From: Rudanella lutea DSM 19387
Lineage (GTDB): Bacteria; Bacteroidota; Bacteroidia; Cytophagales; Spirosomataceae
Assembly (NCBI RefSeq): GCF_000383955.1
Contig: NZ_KB913013.1
Coordinates: forward strand, 2,958,694-3,022,693
Length of the DNA: 64,000 bases
Reading direction: 5' to 3'
A model generated the notes under the pieces. The model made no database searches. It was not told the origin of the DNA and worked only from the letters and a program-made list of their open reading frames with translations. Position numbers and translations under genes: made by a program. Every line of letters starts with the position of its first letter. Positions within the stretch are counted from its first letter, which is position 1. Shown one piece after another: positions 16,573-24,610 of the stretch.

Positions 16573-19086
16573 ATGCTTGCGACTGCTACCCGTACCCTAC
16601 TACTTCATCTACTTTTACTGCTTTCTCCCCTGCTTCTTCGTGCCCAAACCATTACTTCGTTTACCAACGGGATGGAGAAGCGACCGGGTTTTCTGACATT
16701 TTACTGGGACGCGAAAAAAGGCAAAATCTGGCTCGAAATAAACCGGTTCAATCAGGAACTGCTGTACTACCCTACGCTGGCACAGGGCGTCGGCTCCAAC
16801 GACATTGGCCTCGACCGGGGGCGGCTGGGGCAGGAACACGTCGTTCAGTTTCAGCGGAGCGGCAATCGTGTGCTGCTTATCGAAACCAACTACGGCTACC
16901 GCGCCCTCAGCCCCGACTCGCTGGAGCGCCGGGCCGTAGCCGAATCGTTTGCGCAGTCGGTGCACGGGGGGTTTGAGATTGTGGCCGAAGAGAGCGGAGC
17001 CGTGCTGGTCGACTTTACCCCGTTTCTGCTTCAGGATGCCGTGGGAGCCATTCAAGCCATCGCCCAAACCCGGCAGGGTACGTTCCGTATCGACCCAAAC
17101 CGGTGCGCGCTATACCTGCCCCACAGCAAGGCATTTCCGCAAAACACCGAATTTGAAGCCACCATTACCCTCACCGGCGACGCCCCCGGCCCGTACCTGC
17201 GCGAGGTGGTGCCTACCCCAACCATCGTAACCATGCGGCAGCACCACTCGTTTGTGCAACTCCCCGACCTCACGGCCTCCGATGCGTACAAACCCCGCGT
17301 GATGGACCCTCGTTCGGGCTATTTCGGTATCGATTTCTTTGATTATGCCTCGCCGTTTAGCCAGCCCATCAGCAAACGGTACATTGCCCGCCATAAATTA
17401 CAAAAGAAAGACCCCTCGGCCCCCATCAGCGACCCCGTTGAACCCATTGTGTACTACATGGACCCCGGCGCCCCCGAACCCATTCGATCGGCCCTGATGG
17501 ATGGTGCCAAGTGGTGGAATCAGGCTTTTGAAGCGGCCGGTTATCGCAATGCGTTTCAGGTGAAACTACTCCCGCCCGATGCCGACCCGATGGATGTCCG
17601 CTATAATCTGGTTCAGTGGGTACACCGCTCTACGCGCGGGTGGTCGTACGGGGCCAGCATCACCGATCCCCGCACCGGCCAAATTCTGAAAGGTAAAGTA
17701 ACGCTCGGCTCGCTACGGGTTCGGCAGGATTACCTCATTGCACAAGGGCTGGTGGGCAGTTTCGATACCAACGGCGCCGACACCACCGAAGCCGTACAAA
17801 TGGCACTGGCGCGGCTGCGGCAACTGGCTGCCCACGAAATTGGGCACACCCTCGGCCTGCCCCACAACTATGCCGCCAGTGTAAATAGCCGGGCCTCGGT
17901 TATGGATTATCCACACCCACAGGTGGATATCGTGGATAACGCGGGCAAACCTAAACTCTCATTGGCCAACGCCTATACCACCGAAATTGGTGAGTGGGAC
18001 AAAGTAGCTATTGCCTACGGGTATCAGCATTTTCCGAAAGGAACCAACGAAAAGGCCGAACTCGACAAAATTATTACCAATTATATCGGGCGCGGCCTCA
18101 AATACCTGAGCGATCAGGACGGGCGGCCCGAAGGCGGGGCTCACCCCCAAACGCACCTCTGGGACAACGGCACCGATGCAGTAACCGAACTGAACCGGGT
18201 GATGAGAATCCGGCAGATCGCTCTGAATCAGTTTAGTGAGAAGAAAATCCCGGTCGGCACGCCCATGGCTAACCTGGAGGAAGTATTGGTGCCGCTGTAT
18301 ATGTTTCATCGGTATCAGGTCGAAGCGGCCGTGAAAGTGCTGGGTGGCCTCGATTACACCTACGCGACCCGGGGCGATGGCCAACTCGTTACGCAGGTGG
18401 TACCCGCCCAAACGCAACGGCAGGCCCTGAGCAGCCTCATAAACACCTTAATGCCGACAAATCTGGCTCTTCCGGAACCGATTCTGAAGCTTATTCCGCC
18501 CCGCGCTTACGGGTTCAACGCCAATCCCCGCGAGGTATTTAAACGCCGAACGGGTATCACGTTCGACCCGCTGGGCCCGTCCGAAGCCGCGATTAACCTG
18601 ACGCTCCGGCTTTTGCTCAATCCTGAGCGGTGCGCCCGGCTCATCAATCAGCAGGCGCTGGACCCGCAACAACCCGGCATGAGCGAACTGGTCAGCGCAC
18701 TGATGGGACAGGCGTTTGGTATGCGCCTGACAGGGCAGTACAACCATAGCGACCAGATTCAGTTGCTACTGCGACACAAGCTTGTAGAGAGTCTTATCGG
18801 GCTGGCTACCAACAAAGACAGCGACGCACGGGTGCGCGAGGTAGCGCACAACAGGCTCATGACCATCAAGAAAAACTACCTGCGTGGCCGCTCAACCGAG
18901 GTAGAGCACAAGACCGATTTGCAATACCGAACGTCGAACCGAAACCCCGGCTACCTGCGCTGGATGATTCGTCAATACGAACAAAACCCGCAACAGGCCC
19001 CGGTGGCCACTACGTCGCTCGTTGCTCCCGACGGAGCCCCCATCGATCCCGGTCAGGAGTGGCTCGATGGCTGTAGCTGGCATTGA
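16573..19086 (+). CDS. Secreted zinc-dependent metalloprotease (DUF5117/DUF4953 type)
   Basis: An 837-residue exported zincin of the large Bacteroidota zinc-dependent metalloprotease family that carries DUF5117 (N-terminal) and DUF4953 (catalytic). A signal peptide covers about residues 1-24 (ATRTLLLHLLLLLSPLLLRA). The extended zinc motif HEIGHTLGLPH is at 421-431, with Glu422 as catalytic base and the third ligand His431. The DUF5117 part (DAKKGKIWLEI, LAQGVGSNDIGLDRGRLG) precedes it. The start at 16573 gives a clean signal peptide; the frame runs open upstream into the terminator region. It acts outside the inner membrane; the substrate is unknown. Confidence 0.92.
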   Translation: MLATATRTLLLHLLLLLSPLLLRAQTITSFTNGMEKRPGFLTFYWDAKKGKIWLEINRFNQELLYYPTLAQGVGSNDIGLDRGRLGQEHVVQFQRSGNRVLLIETNYGYRALSPDSLERRAVAESFAQSVHGGFEIVAEESGAVLVDFTPFLLQDAVGAIQAIAQTRQGTFRIDPNRCALYLPHSKAFPQNTEFEATITLTGDAPGPYLREVVPTPTIVTMRQHHSFVQLPDLTASDAYKPRVMDPRSGYFGIDFFDYASPFSQPISKRYIARHKLQKKDPSAPISDPVEPIVYYMDPGAPEPIRSALMDGAKWWNQAFEAAGYRNAFQVKLLPPDADPMDVRYNLVQWVHRSTRGWSYGASITDPRTGQILKGKVTLGSLRVRQDYLIAQGLVGSFDTNGADTTEAVQMALARLRQLAAHEIGHTLGLPHNYAASVNSRASVMDYPHPQVDIVDNAGKPKLSLANAYTTEIGEWDKVAIAYGYQHFPKGTNEKAELDKIITNYIGRGLKYLSDQDGRPEGGAHPQTHLWDNGTDAVTELNRVMRIRQIALNQFSEKKIPVGTPMANLEEVLVPLYMFHRYQVEAAVKVLGGLDYTYATRGDGQLVTQVVPAQTQRQALSSLINTLMPTNLALPEPILKLIPPRAYGFNANPREVFKRRTGITFDPLGPSEAAINLTLRLLLNPERCARLINQQALDPQQPGMSELVSALMGQAFGMRLTGQYNHSDQIQLLLRHKLVESLIGLATNKDSDARVREVAHNRLMTIKKNYLRGRSTEVEHKTDLQYRTSNRNPGYLRWMIRQYEQNPQQAPVATTSLVAPDGAPIDPGQEWLDGCSWH

Positions 19087-19115
19087 GTCGGTTTTCGGTA
19101 GCTTGTTTTGCCGTT

Positions 19116-19159
19116 CGCATCCCGAACAGCTCGCAATAACTGGGGCTATTCGGGATGCG
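19116..19159 (+). terminator. Hairpin downstream of the metalloprotease gene
   Basis: An 11-bp perfect stem CGCATCCCGAA (19116-19126 with 19149-19159) with a 22-nt loop and no strong T-run. It lies 30 bases after the stop at 19086. Confidence 0.55.
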
Positions 19160-19260
19160 GGCGTTTACAGCTCTGCCAAAGCGGGATCTACGGCTTCGGT
19201 ACAGCGTGTATCCGCGTTCTGTTTACATCAATATGCAAAGCCTAACGAATTGGCACACGA

Positions 19261-19294
19261 ATGACACGCATCAGGCAGATTGTCGCAGATTAAC
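19261..19294 (+). repeat. Dispersed repeat copy 1 (ATGACACG..GGCAGAT type)
   Basis: About 34 bases that closely resemble 24365-24398: both start ATGACACG, share GGCAGAT at the same offset and then CG..GATTA. Both copies lie in gene-free gaps. Short degenerate repeats of this type may occur genome-wide. Confidence 0.4.
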
Positions 19295-19447
19295 TAGCGA
19301 AAAGAAATCATCTCCGCGATGCATGTTTATGGAAGGATAGCTCATCACGCACGTTAATTCTGAAAATTTTTGATCGGTTGGAACAATTCACTCCATTTAG
19401 ATGTATATACATTAAATGTAATTACACAGAACAACTTCTTACATCTC

Positions 19448-19987
19448 ATGGCAACCGCAACTACCACCTGGGTCATCGACCCTTCACACTCAGAAGTACA
19501 GTTCAAAGTAAAGCACCTGATGGTGTCAACCGTGACCGGCTCGTTTGGGCAGTACGACGGTAAAATTGAAACAACCGGCGACGACTTCGAAAACGCAAAC
19601 GTTTCGTTCTCAGCCGAAATTGATAGCATCAGCACGGGCAACGAACAGCGCGACGGTCACCTGAAGTCAGCTGATTTCTTCGACGCAGCGGGTTTCCCTC
19701 AGCTCACGTTTGTATCGACAAGCATGAAGAAAACCGGCGACGACACGTACGAGCTGCACGGTGATCTGACCATGCGCGGTGTAACGAAACCCGTAACGCT
19801 GAAAGCCGAGTACGGCGGCCAAATGGTTGACTTCTACGGTCAGACCAAGGCTGGCTTCGAACTGGCTGGCGTAGTAAAGCGTAAAGAATTTGGCCTGAGC
19901 TGGGATGCCGTCACCGAAGCCGGTGGGGTAGTTGTCAGCGACGACGTTCGGCTGGTGCTGAACATTCAGGTGACCAAGCAGGCATAA
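19448..19987 (+). CDS. YceI-family lipid-binding protein
   Basis: A 179-residue YceI-like protein, a lipocalin-like beta-barrel that binds isoprenoid or other amphiphilic chains. Signatures are TTTWVIDPSHSEVQFKVKHL at the start, GHLKSADFFDAAGFPQLTF in the middle, and GDLTMRGVTKPVTL. It has no signal peptide when started at 19448 (MATATTTW), so it appears cytoplasmic, unlike E. coli YceI. The frame is open upstream to 19370 but the extension is AT-rich and unlike the family. A terminator follows at 20083. Confidence 0.93.
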   Translation: MATATTTWVIDPSHSEVQFKVKHLMVSTVTGSFGQYDGKIETTGDDFENANVSFSAEIDSISTGNEQRDGHLKSADFFDAAGFPQLTFVSTSMKKTGDDTYELHGDLTMRGVTKPVTLKAEYGGQMVDFYGQTKAGFELAGVVKRKEFGLSWDAVTEAGGVVVSDDVRLVLNIQVTKQA

Positions 19988-20082
19988 GCTTTGTTTATTG
20001 TTTCTGGTTTAGCGTTTGTTGTTAAGCTACGCACCCGGCTTGTTGGGGAAACTACCCAACTGATACCTGAAGAATAAATACG

Positions 20083-20124
20083 ATCCCTACAGATGGCTTA
20101 TCAAGAGTCTCTGTAGGGATTTTT
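20083..20124 (+). terminator. Intrinsic terminator after the YceI gene
   Basis: An 11-bp perfect stem ATCCCTACAGA (20083-20093 with 20110-20120) followed by TTTT. Confidence 0.85.
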
Positions 20125-20184
20125 ATTGGCGCACCAGCCCATGCAATACCCCGGCCAGAAGTATCTATTTTGTCTGGTATTTTC

Positions 20185-20192
20185 TAAATTTG
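20185..20192 (+). promoter_or_regulatory. Candidate -7 box TAAATTTG for the sterol-desaturase-like gene
   Basis: An exact TAnnTTTG match 60 bases before the ATG at 20252, in a T-rich stretch. A TTTG lies upstream but at a shorter distance than the usual -33 spacing. Confidence 0.45.
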
Positions 20193-20251
20193 TTTCTATT
20201 TTGGACAAAACCCCATTGCGGCATTCTCTCCGACTTTAGCACTTCATACGT

Positions 20252-21508
20252 ATGAACTTCAACCCCATCATGCTGGCGATCCCGTTCTTCTTTCTGGCAA
20301 TGGGTATCGAGATCTGGCTCGACCGCTACCGGCAAACCAAGCTGTACCGGCTCAACGATAGTATCACCAATCTAAGCGCGGGTACCTCGCAACAGGTGGT
20401 CGGCATTTTTCTGAAAGTGATTACGTTGGGGCTTTACGAAGCGGTACACGCCAATTTTGCCCTGTTTCAGGTGCCGCATACCTGGTGGAGTTGGATTCTG
20501 GCGTTTGTGCTTTACGACCTGTGCTATTACTGGGCGCACCGGCTGAGTCACGAGATCAACCTGTTCTGGAGCGGGCATGTGGTACACCACCAAAGCGAAG
20601 AGTACAATCTCTCGGTGGCGCTACGCCAAAGCTGGTTTCAGGGTGTCTGGACGGCGCCGGTTTACCTGCCCATGGCCTTGCTGGGTTTCGACACCACGCA
20701 ACTGCTGGTAGTGGGCGGTATCAACCTGATCTACCAGTTCTGGATTCATACCGAAATGATTGACCGCATGGGCGTGCTGGAGTGGGTTATGAACACCCCC
20801 TCGCACCACCGCGTACACCACGGGCGCAACCCCAAATACATTGATAAAAATCACGGGGGCACGTTTATTATCTGGGATCGGCTGTTTGGTACGTTTCAGG
20901 TTGAGGAAGAACGACCCGTGTACGGAATCACCACGCCCATCAACAGCTGGAATCCAGTTTGGGCTAACTTCTCGCACTACGAACACATCGGGCATCAGTT
21001 ACGGAATGCCCCTACCCTGACCGACAAGCTGAAAGTCTTGTTTTACAAACCCGGCTGGGATGCCAAGATGGCGGTTTACCAACCCATTCCCGAAGTCAGC
21101 CGGGAGTCGTACCAGAAATTCGACACCGAGGTAGCGCAGGGTGTCAACTATTACGTTCTGTTTCAGTACACGCTGCTGGTGCTGGCAACCTTCCCGTTTC
21201 TGCAATTTCAGGCCCAGTTGGGCTGGGGCGAGAAGGGGGCCATTGCTCTGTTGATTGGCATCACAGTGATCAACTTCGGTTTCTTTTTTGAAGGACGTCC
21301 GTGGGCGTACCGCTTTGAAGCCTTCCGGCTGCTGGCCTGCACCGGGCTGAGTATCTGGCTGCTTTTGCCCATACCGGCGGGGCTTTGGGTAGCGGGTGCC
21401 GTGGGTGGTCTGGGCATTGTTTCGCTGGTCTGGCTGTGGTGGCTGGCCCGTACCGAAGTGAACACGACCGCGCTTAAGCCGGTAAGCCATACCGATACTG
21501 TTTCCTGA
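20252..21508 (+). CDS. Sterol desaturase/fatty acid hydroxylase-family membrane enzyme
   Basis: A 418-residue integral membrane di-iron oxygenase of the fatty acid hydroxylase superfamily. The three histidine boxes are intact: HRLSH (in YWAHRLSHEINLF), HVVHH and HRVHHGRN. About eight hydrophobic segments are visible, four before or around the His boxes and three or four in an extra C-terminal region (about 310-405). That long C-terminal membrane part resembles alkylglycerol monooxygenase-like members. Substrate (sterol-like lipid, fatty acyl or ether lipid) cannot be decided. The 3' end overlaps an antisense AraC remnant. Confidence 0.9.
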   Translation: MNFNPIMLAIPFFFLAMGIEIWLDRYRQTKLYRLNDSITNLSAGTSQQVVGIFLKVITLGLYEAVHANFALFQVPHTWWSWILAFVLYDLCYYWAHRLSHEINLFWSGHVVHHQSEEYNLSVALRQSWFQGVWTAPVYLPMALLGFDTTQLLVVGGINLIYQFWIHTEMIDRMGVLEWVMNTPSHHRVHHGRNPKYIDKNHGGTFIIWDRLFGTFQVEEERPVYGITTPINSWNPVWANFSHYEHIGHQLRNAPTLTDKLKVLFYKPGWDAKMAVYQPIPEVSRESYQKFDTEVAQGVNYYVLFQYTLLVLATFPFLQFQAQLGWGEKGAIALLIGITVINFGFFFEGRPWAYRFEAFRLLACTGLSIWLLLPIPAGLWVAGAVGGLGIVSLVWLWWLARTEVNTTALKPVSHTDTVS

Positions 21509-21610
21509 ACTGGAGCGGATTCTGCCCGGTAGCCCGCCGAAATACCCGATTGAAGTACGACAACCCCTCAAACCCGGTGGCAAAACAAGCCTTGGTAACG
21601 TTGTGCCGCG
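21474..21610 (-). pseudogene. Remnant of an AraC-family regulator (C-terminal HTH only)
   Basis: Read on the minus strand, about 45 codons give RHNVTKACFATGFEGLSYFN followed by RVFRRATGQNPLQFRKQY and end at a TAA at 21474-21476. This is the second helix-turn-helix of an AraC/XylS regulator. Upstream in the same frame the similarity stops, so the N-terminal part and first HTH are missing. The remnant overlaps the last 35 bases of the sterol-desaturase-like gene. It also occupies the region that would otherwise be read as an N-terminal extension of the PhyH gene. It is too short to be a functional regulator. Confidence 0.7.
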
Positions 21611-21639
21611 ATATAAAACCACGTAAAGATTCTATTCAG

Positions 21640-22623
21640 ATGGAAACCATGCAGCCGACGATGGCCCCTGCGGCTACCGTTCCCAACAACGCCCATACGG
21701 ATATTCCGGGCAACCCCTCGACCGCAACCAGCAGCGCCATTGCCCTCAACGACCGCAGCAACGGAAAACCCTTGCGGGTTCTCTCCGAAGCCGACTGGCA
21801 GTTTTGGCAGGAAAACGGCTACATTGTTATCAAACAGGCTGTACCCAGAGAGCAGGCCGAGCGACTGGCCAACCTGCTTTGGGAGTTTGAAGAAAAAGAC
21901 CCAAATGACCCGGCCACCTGGTACGCTCCACCCCGCGCCGAAATGAAAATGAAGGAGCTAACCAATAGCGGCATGGTTGAACTCTACAACCACCCGTACC
22001 AGTGGGATAACCGGCAGACGCAGCGCGTTTACGACGCCTTTGTCGACATCTGGGGCGTCGAAGAACTTTGGGTCACCATCGACCGGGCCAACCTGAATTT
22101 TCCGGTTCGGCCGGGGCATGAGTTCAAAGGGTTTATCCACTGGGATTATGACCCCGAAACCCGGCCCCAAAACGTGCAGGGCGTACTGGCCCTCGCCGAC
22201 CAAACCGACGAGAACATGGGCGGTTTTCAATGCATACCTGAGCTGTACCGGACATACGATACCTGGAAACTAACCCAACCCGCCGACCGCGACCGGTTCA
22301 AACCCGACACCACCGGCTTCGACTTCGTGAAAGTGAAGATGGAAGCGGGCGACCTGCTGATTTTTAACAGCACCCTTCCGCACGGGATTCGGCCCAACCT
22401 CACCACCGATAAGGTGCGCATAGCGCAGTATATCTCGATGATGCCCGCTCAGGAAGATAACGAAGCCCTGCGGCAGTGGCGCATTACCTCGTGGCGCGAC
22501 CGCGTGGCCCCCGAAGGGTACGCCTTTCCGGGCGACCCGCGCGGCTGGGAGAAAACCCGTTACCAGACCGCTCCCCTATCCCCACTGGGCAAAAAACTAC
22601 TCGGACTGGATAGCTGGCATTGA
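21640..22623 (+). CDS. Phytanoyl-CoA dioxygenase (PhyH) family protein
   Basis: A 327-residue non-haem Fe(II)/2-oxoglutarate oxygenase of the PhyH family. The iron ligands are His167 and Asp169 in FIHWDYDPETRP and the distal His248 in LPHGIRPNLT. The Arg in that last motif is suited to bind 2-oxoglutarate. The first 50 residues are Pro/Thr/Ala-rich and probably disordered. The start at 21640 is preferred: the upstream open frame (to 21550) is antisense to the AraC remnant and unlikely to be coding. The substrate is unknown. It may act with the neighbouring sterol-desaturase-like oxygenase on a lipid. Confidence 0.88.
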   Translation: METMQPTMAPAATVPNNAHTDIPGNPSTATSSAIALNDRSNGKPLRVLSEADWQFWQENGYIVIKQAVPREQAERLANLLWEFEEKDPNDPATWYAPPRAEMKMKELTNSGMVELYNHPYQWDNRQTQRVYDAFVDIWGVEELWVTIDRANLNFPVRPGHEFKGFIHWDYDPETRPQNVQGVLALADQTDENMGGFQCIPELYRTYDTWKLTQPADRDRFKPDTTGFDFVKVKMEAGDLLIFNSTLPHGIRPNLTTDKVRIAQYISMMPAQEDNEALRQWRITSWRDRVAPEGYAFPGDPRGWEKTRYQTAPLSPLGKKLLGLDSWH

Positions 22624-22629
22624 TTTGCT

Positions 22630-22666
22630 TTAATGCCATTTTAACAATATCGTCAGATTCTTTTAA
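22630..22666. promoter_or_regulatory. TTAA array at 11-bp period (three of four sites)
   Basis: TTAA occurs at 22630, 22641 and 22663, that is at offsets 0, 11 and 33; the skipped position 22652 reads GTCA. It begins six bases after the PhyH stop and lies about 130 bases before the beta-barrel gene ATG. The pattern repeats that found twice between sulP and dabA. It is a candidate binding site for an OmpR/PhoB-type response regulator. Confidence 0.5.
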
Positions 22667-22682
22667 CGGGCAGGCCGGTAGT

Positions 22683-22732
22683 TTGGGCCGAAGGCAGGGG
22701 GTTCAGAAATGAGCCCCCTGCCTTCGGCCCAA
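22683..22732 (+). terminator. 22-bp hairpin after the PhyH gene
   Basis: Arms 22683-22704 and 22711-22732 pair over 22 positions with a single G-U wobble and a 6-nt loop. It is followed by TTGTCGTTTA, so it has only a weak T-tract. It lies between the TTAA array and the porin-like gene, so it may be a terminator for PhyH or a leader structure. Confidence 0.7.
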
Positions 22733-22794
22733 TTGTCGTTTATACCAATCCGTTTATCGGTTTCCGAATGCCCGGAAGCCACGTATCATCAGTT

Positions 22795-24228
22795 ATGAAA
22801 AAACTGCTTTTTGCCGGGGCTCTGCTGGCTTCCGGGGCCGTGCTCGGCCAGTCCGTTTCGCCTACGCCCGCCCCGCCTGCCAACGATACCATTGTCCGGG
22901 TCGCCAAACAGGCCCCGACGCCCGCAGCCGACAAAAACGAGCTTAAGTACAACCTCAACGCATCGGGTACCCATTTTTTTAAGGTCACGTTTCTGAATCA
23001 GACCTGGCTTCGGCTCAATCAGAGTAACCCCGGCACAACCGTTATTCAGGAGGCTAAGCCCCAAACCCTCGATATTGGACTTCGCCGAACCCGGATGCAG
23101 ATGTTCGGGCAACTCAACGACCGCGCGCTCATTTACCTCCAGTTCGGGATGAACAACTTCAATTACCTGAACGGATTTCCCGGTTTCAACACGGCCGGTA
23201 CGCCCAGCAACCGGAAAATTGCGGCTTTCTTCCACGATGCCGTGGGCGAGTACCTGGTTTTCCGTGATAAGGATTACCTGAAAATAGGCGGTGGGCTCAC
23301 CATTGTGAACGGCCTCTCGCGGTTTAGCCAGCCGAGCGTCAGCTCCATCATGACGATGGATGTGCCGGTATTTGCCCAGGCCACCGTCGACCAAACCGAC
23401 GAATTTTCGCGCAAACTAACCGTGTATGCCCGCGGGCAGGTAGGCAAAATCGACTACCGATTTGCCCTGAGCGATCCGTTTCCGATTCAAACCACCGGAG
23501 CAACGCCCCCGGCCCTGTCGTCGAACGCAACGTTTGCCTTGAAGGGACATCACAAACAGGTTCAGGGCTTTGTGGCGTATCAGTTTCTGGACAAAGAGAC
23601 CAATCAGACGCCCGGCTACATGACGGGTACGTATCTGGGCAAAAAACGAATGCTCAACCTGGAGGGCGGGTTCGTCTACCAGAAAAACGCCGTTTGGCAC
23701 CGCGAAAACGTAGCGGATACCGTGTACCAAAACCTGAATTTGTGGTCGTTAGCCGCTTTTCTGGACATGCCGGTCAGCCCGGCAAACGGTAGCGCCATCA
23801 ACGCCTATCTGGGCTACTTCCATACCGACTACGGCAAAGACTACCTGCGTTTCAACGGCATTATGAACCCCGCCAGCGGCTCCACCATAACGCTGCCGGG
23901 CGCATCAGGTATTCAGGGTAATGCCTTTCCGATGTTCGGAACGGGCAACGTGGTGTACAGCCAGGTCGGGTATCTGCTGCCTCAGGATCTGCTGGGCCGG
24001 GGCAACGGCGCCCTCATGCCCTACGCACAGGCGCAGATTGCCCGTTACACCCGCCTGACCCAACCTCTGGGCGTGTACAACATCGGCCTGAACTGGCTCA
24101 TTCGGGGGCACAACTCAAAAATGACCCTCGACTATCAGAATCGGCCTTACTATGGTGCTTCGGGCACCCAACTCGCCCCGGCCGGTCGACGTGGCCAGCT
24201 GACGTTGCAATACCAGGTGTTTATCTGA
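22795..24228 (+). CDS. Outer-membrane beta-barrel (porin-like) protein
   Basis: A 477-residue exported protein. A signal peptide covers about residues 1-19 (MKKLLFAGALLASGAVLG). The rest is an alternating pattern of amphipathic strands with many aromatic residues, ending in a C-terminal aromatic strand (LTLQYQVFI), as expected of an outer-membrane barrel. The region LDIGLRRTRMQMFGQLNDRA resembles phosphate-selective/OprO-P type porins, but I cannot assign substrate. It stands upstream of the inorganic-carbon genes, behind the partial TTAA array, and may belong to their regulon. The start at 22795 gives the signal peptide; nine extra upstream residues are not convincing. Confidence 0.8.
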   Translation: MKKLLFAGALLASGAVLGQSVSPTPAPPANDTIVRVAKQAPTPAADKNELKYNLNASGTHFFKVTFLNQTWLRLNQSNPGTTVIQEAKPQTLDIGLRRTRMQMFGQLNDRALIYLQFGMNNFNYLNGFPGFNTAGTPSNRKIAAFFHDAVGEYLVFRDKDYLKIGGGLTIVNGLSRFSQPSVSSIMTMDVPVFAQATVDQTDEFSRKLTVYARGQVGKIDYRFALSDPFPIQTTGATPPALSSNATFALKGHHKQVQGFVAYQFLDKETNQTPGYMTGTYLGKKRMLNLEGGFVYQKNAVWHRENVADTVYQNLNLWSLAAFLDMPVSPANGSAINAYLGYFHTDYGKDYLRFNGIMNPASGSTITLPGASGIQGNAFPMFGTGNVVYSQVGYLLPQDLLGRGNGALMPYAQAQIARYTRLTQPLGVYNIGLNWLIRGHNSKMTLDYQNRPYYGASGTQLAPAGRRGQLTLQYQVFI

Positions 24229-24269
24229 GCTGCTTTTTTAGGCGGTATCAGGCGTCTTTACAGAGACAC

Positions 24270-24312
24270 AAAGCCGCAAGGGAGTCGATGCCAGACCATC
24301 CCTTACGGCTTT
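24270..24312 (+). terminator. Terminator after the beta-barrel gene
   Basis: A 14-bp stem with one mismatch (24270-24283 with 24299-24312), loop 15 nt, ending in TTT. Confidence 0.7.
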
Positions 24313-24364
24313 AACCGTTTTTAGAAGTTGTCGGAATTAGCCAATCGATACCAATAGCATGCGG

Positions 24365-24398
24365 ATGACACGGATTGGGCAGATGTACGCCGATTACC
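24365..24398 (+). repeat. Dispersed repeat copy 2 (ATGACACG..GGCAGAT type)
   Basis: Closely resembles 19261-19294 over about 34 bases, with substitutions and a one-base shift after the shared GGCAGAT. It is intergenic like the first copy. Confidence 0.4.
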
Positions 24399-24493
24399 TG
24401 TATCAATCCGCGAAAATGAGCTTAATCGCTGGTATCCGCGGGCCAATTCCTCCATATTGGATTGTACAGCGGTTCTACCGTTCACCATCAAAC

Positions 24494-24526
24494 AAAAAAA
24501 CAGCATCCGTAACGCGGATGCTGTTT
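24494..24526 (-). terminator. Minus-strand terminator downstream of sulP
   Basis: A 12-bp perfect stem AAACAGCATCCG (24498-24509 with 24515-24526). On the minus strand it runs into a T-tract of about seven (the A-run at 24494-24500). It lies 85 bases beyond the sulP stop. Confidence 0.85.
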
Positions 24527-24610
24527 CCCAAATACAAACAAACTTCTGAGAGAATTTAGGGCATTTAACTTGCTACAGAACGATAGACTACCACCAGGCC
24601 AAATCACCCT

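Larger units (their letters stand above)
19087..19447. other. Gene-free gap with terminator and a dispersed repeat
   Basis: About 360 bases between the metalloprotease and the YceI gene. It holds a terminator-like hairpin (19116-19159) and one copy of an imperfect dispersed repeat (from 19261). Its final 100 bases are AT-rich and probably include the YceI promoter. No plausible coding frame. Confidence 0.6.
24229..24610. other. Gene-free gap between convergent beta-barrel and sulP genes
   Basis: About 380 bases. It holds a plus-strand terminator (24270-24312), a dispersed repeat copy (24365-24398) and a minus-strand terminator (24494-24526). No credible coding frame. Confidence 0.7.

Noticed and set aside
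21550-21639. N-terminal extension of the PhyH protein
   Set aside because: The region is antisense to an AraC-like remnant, and the extra residues do not resemble the family.
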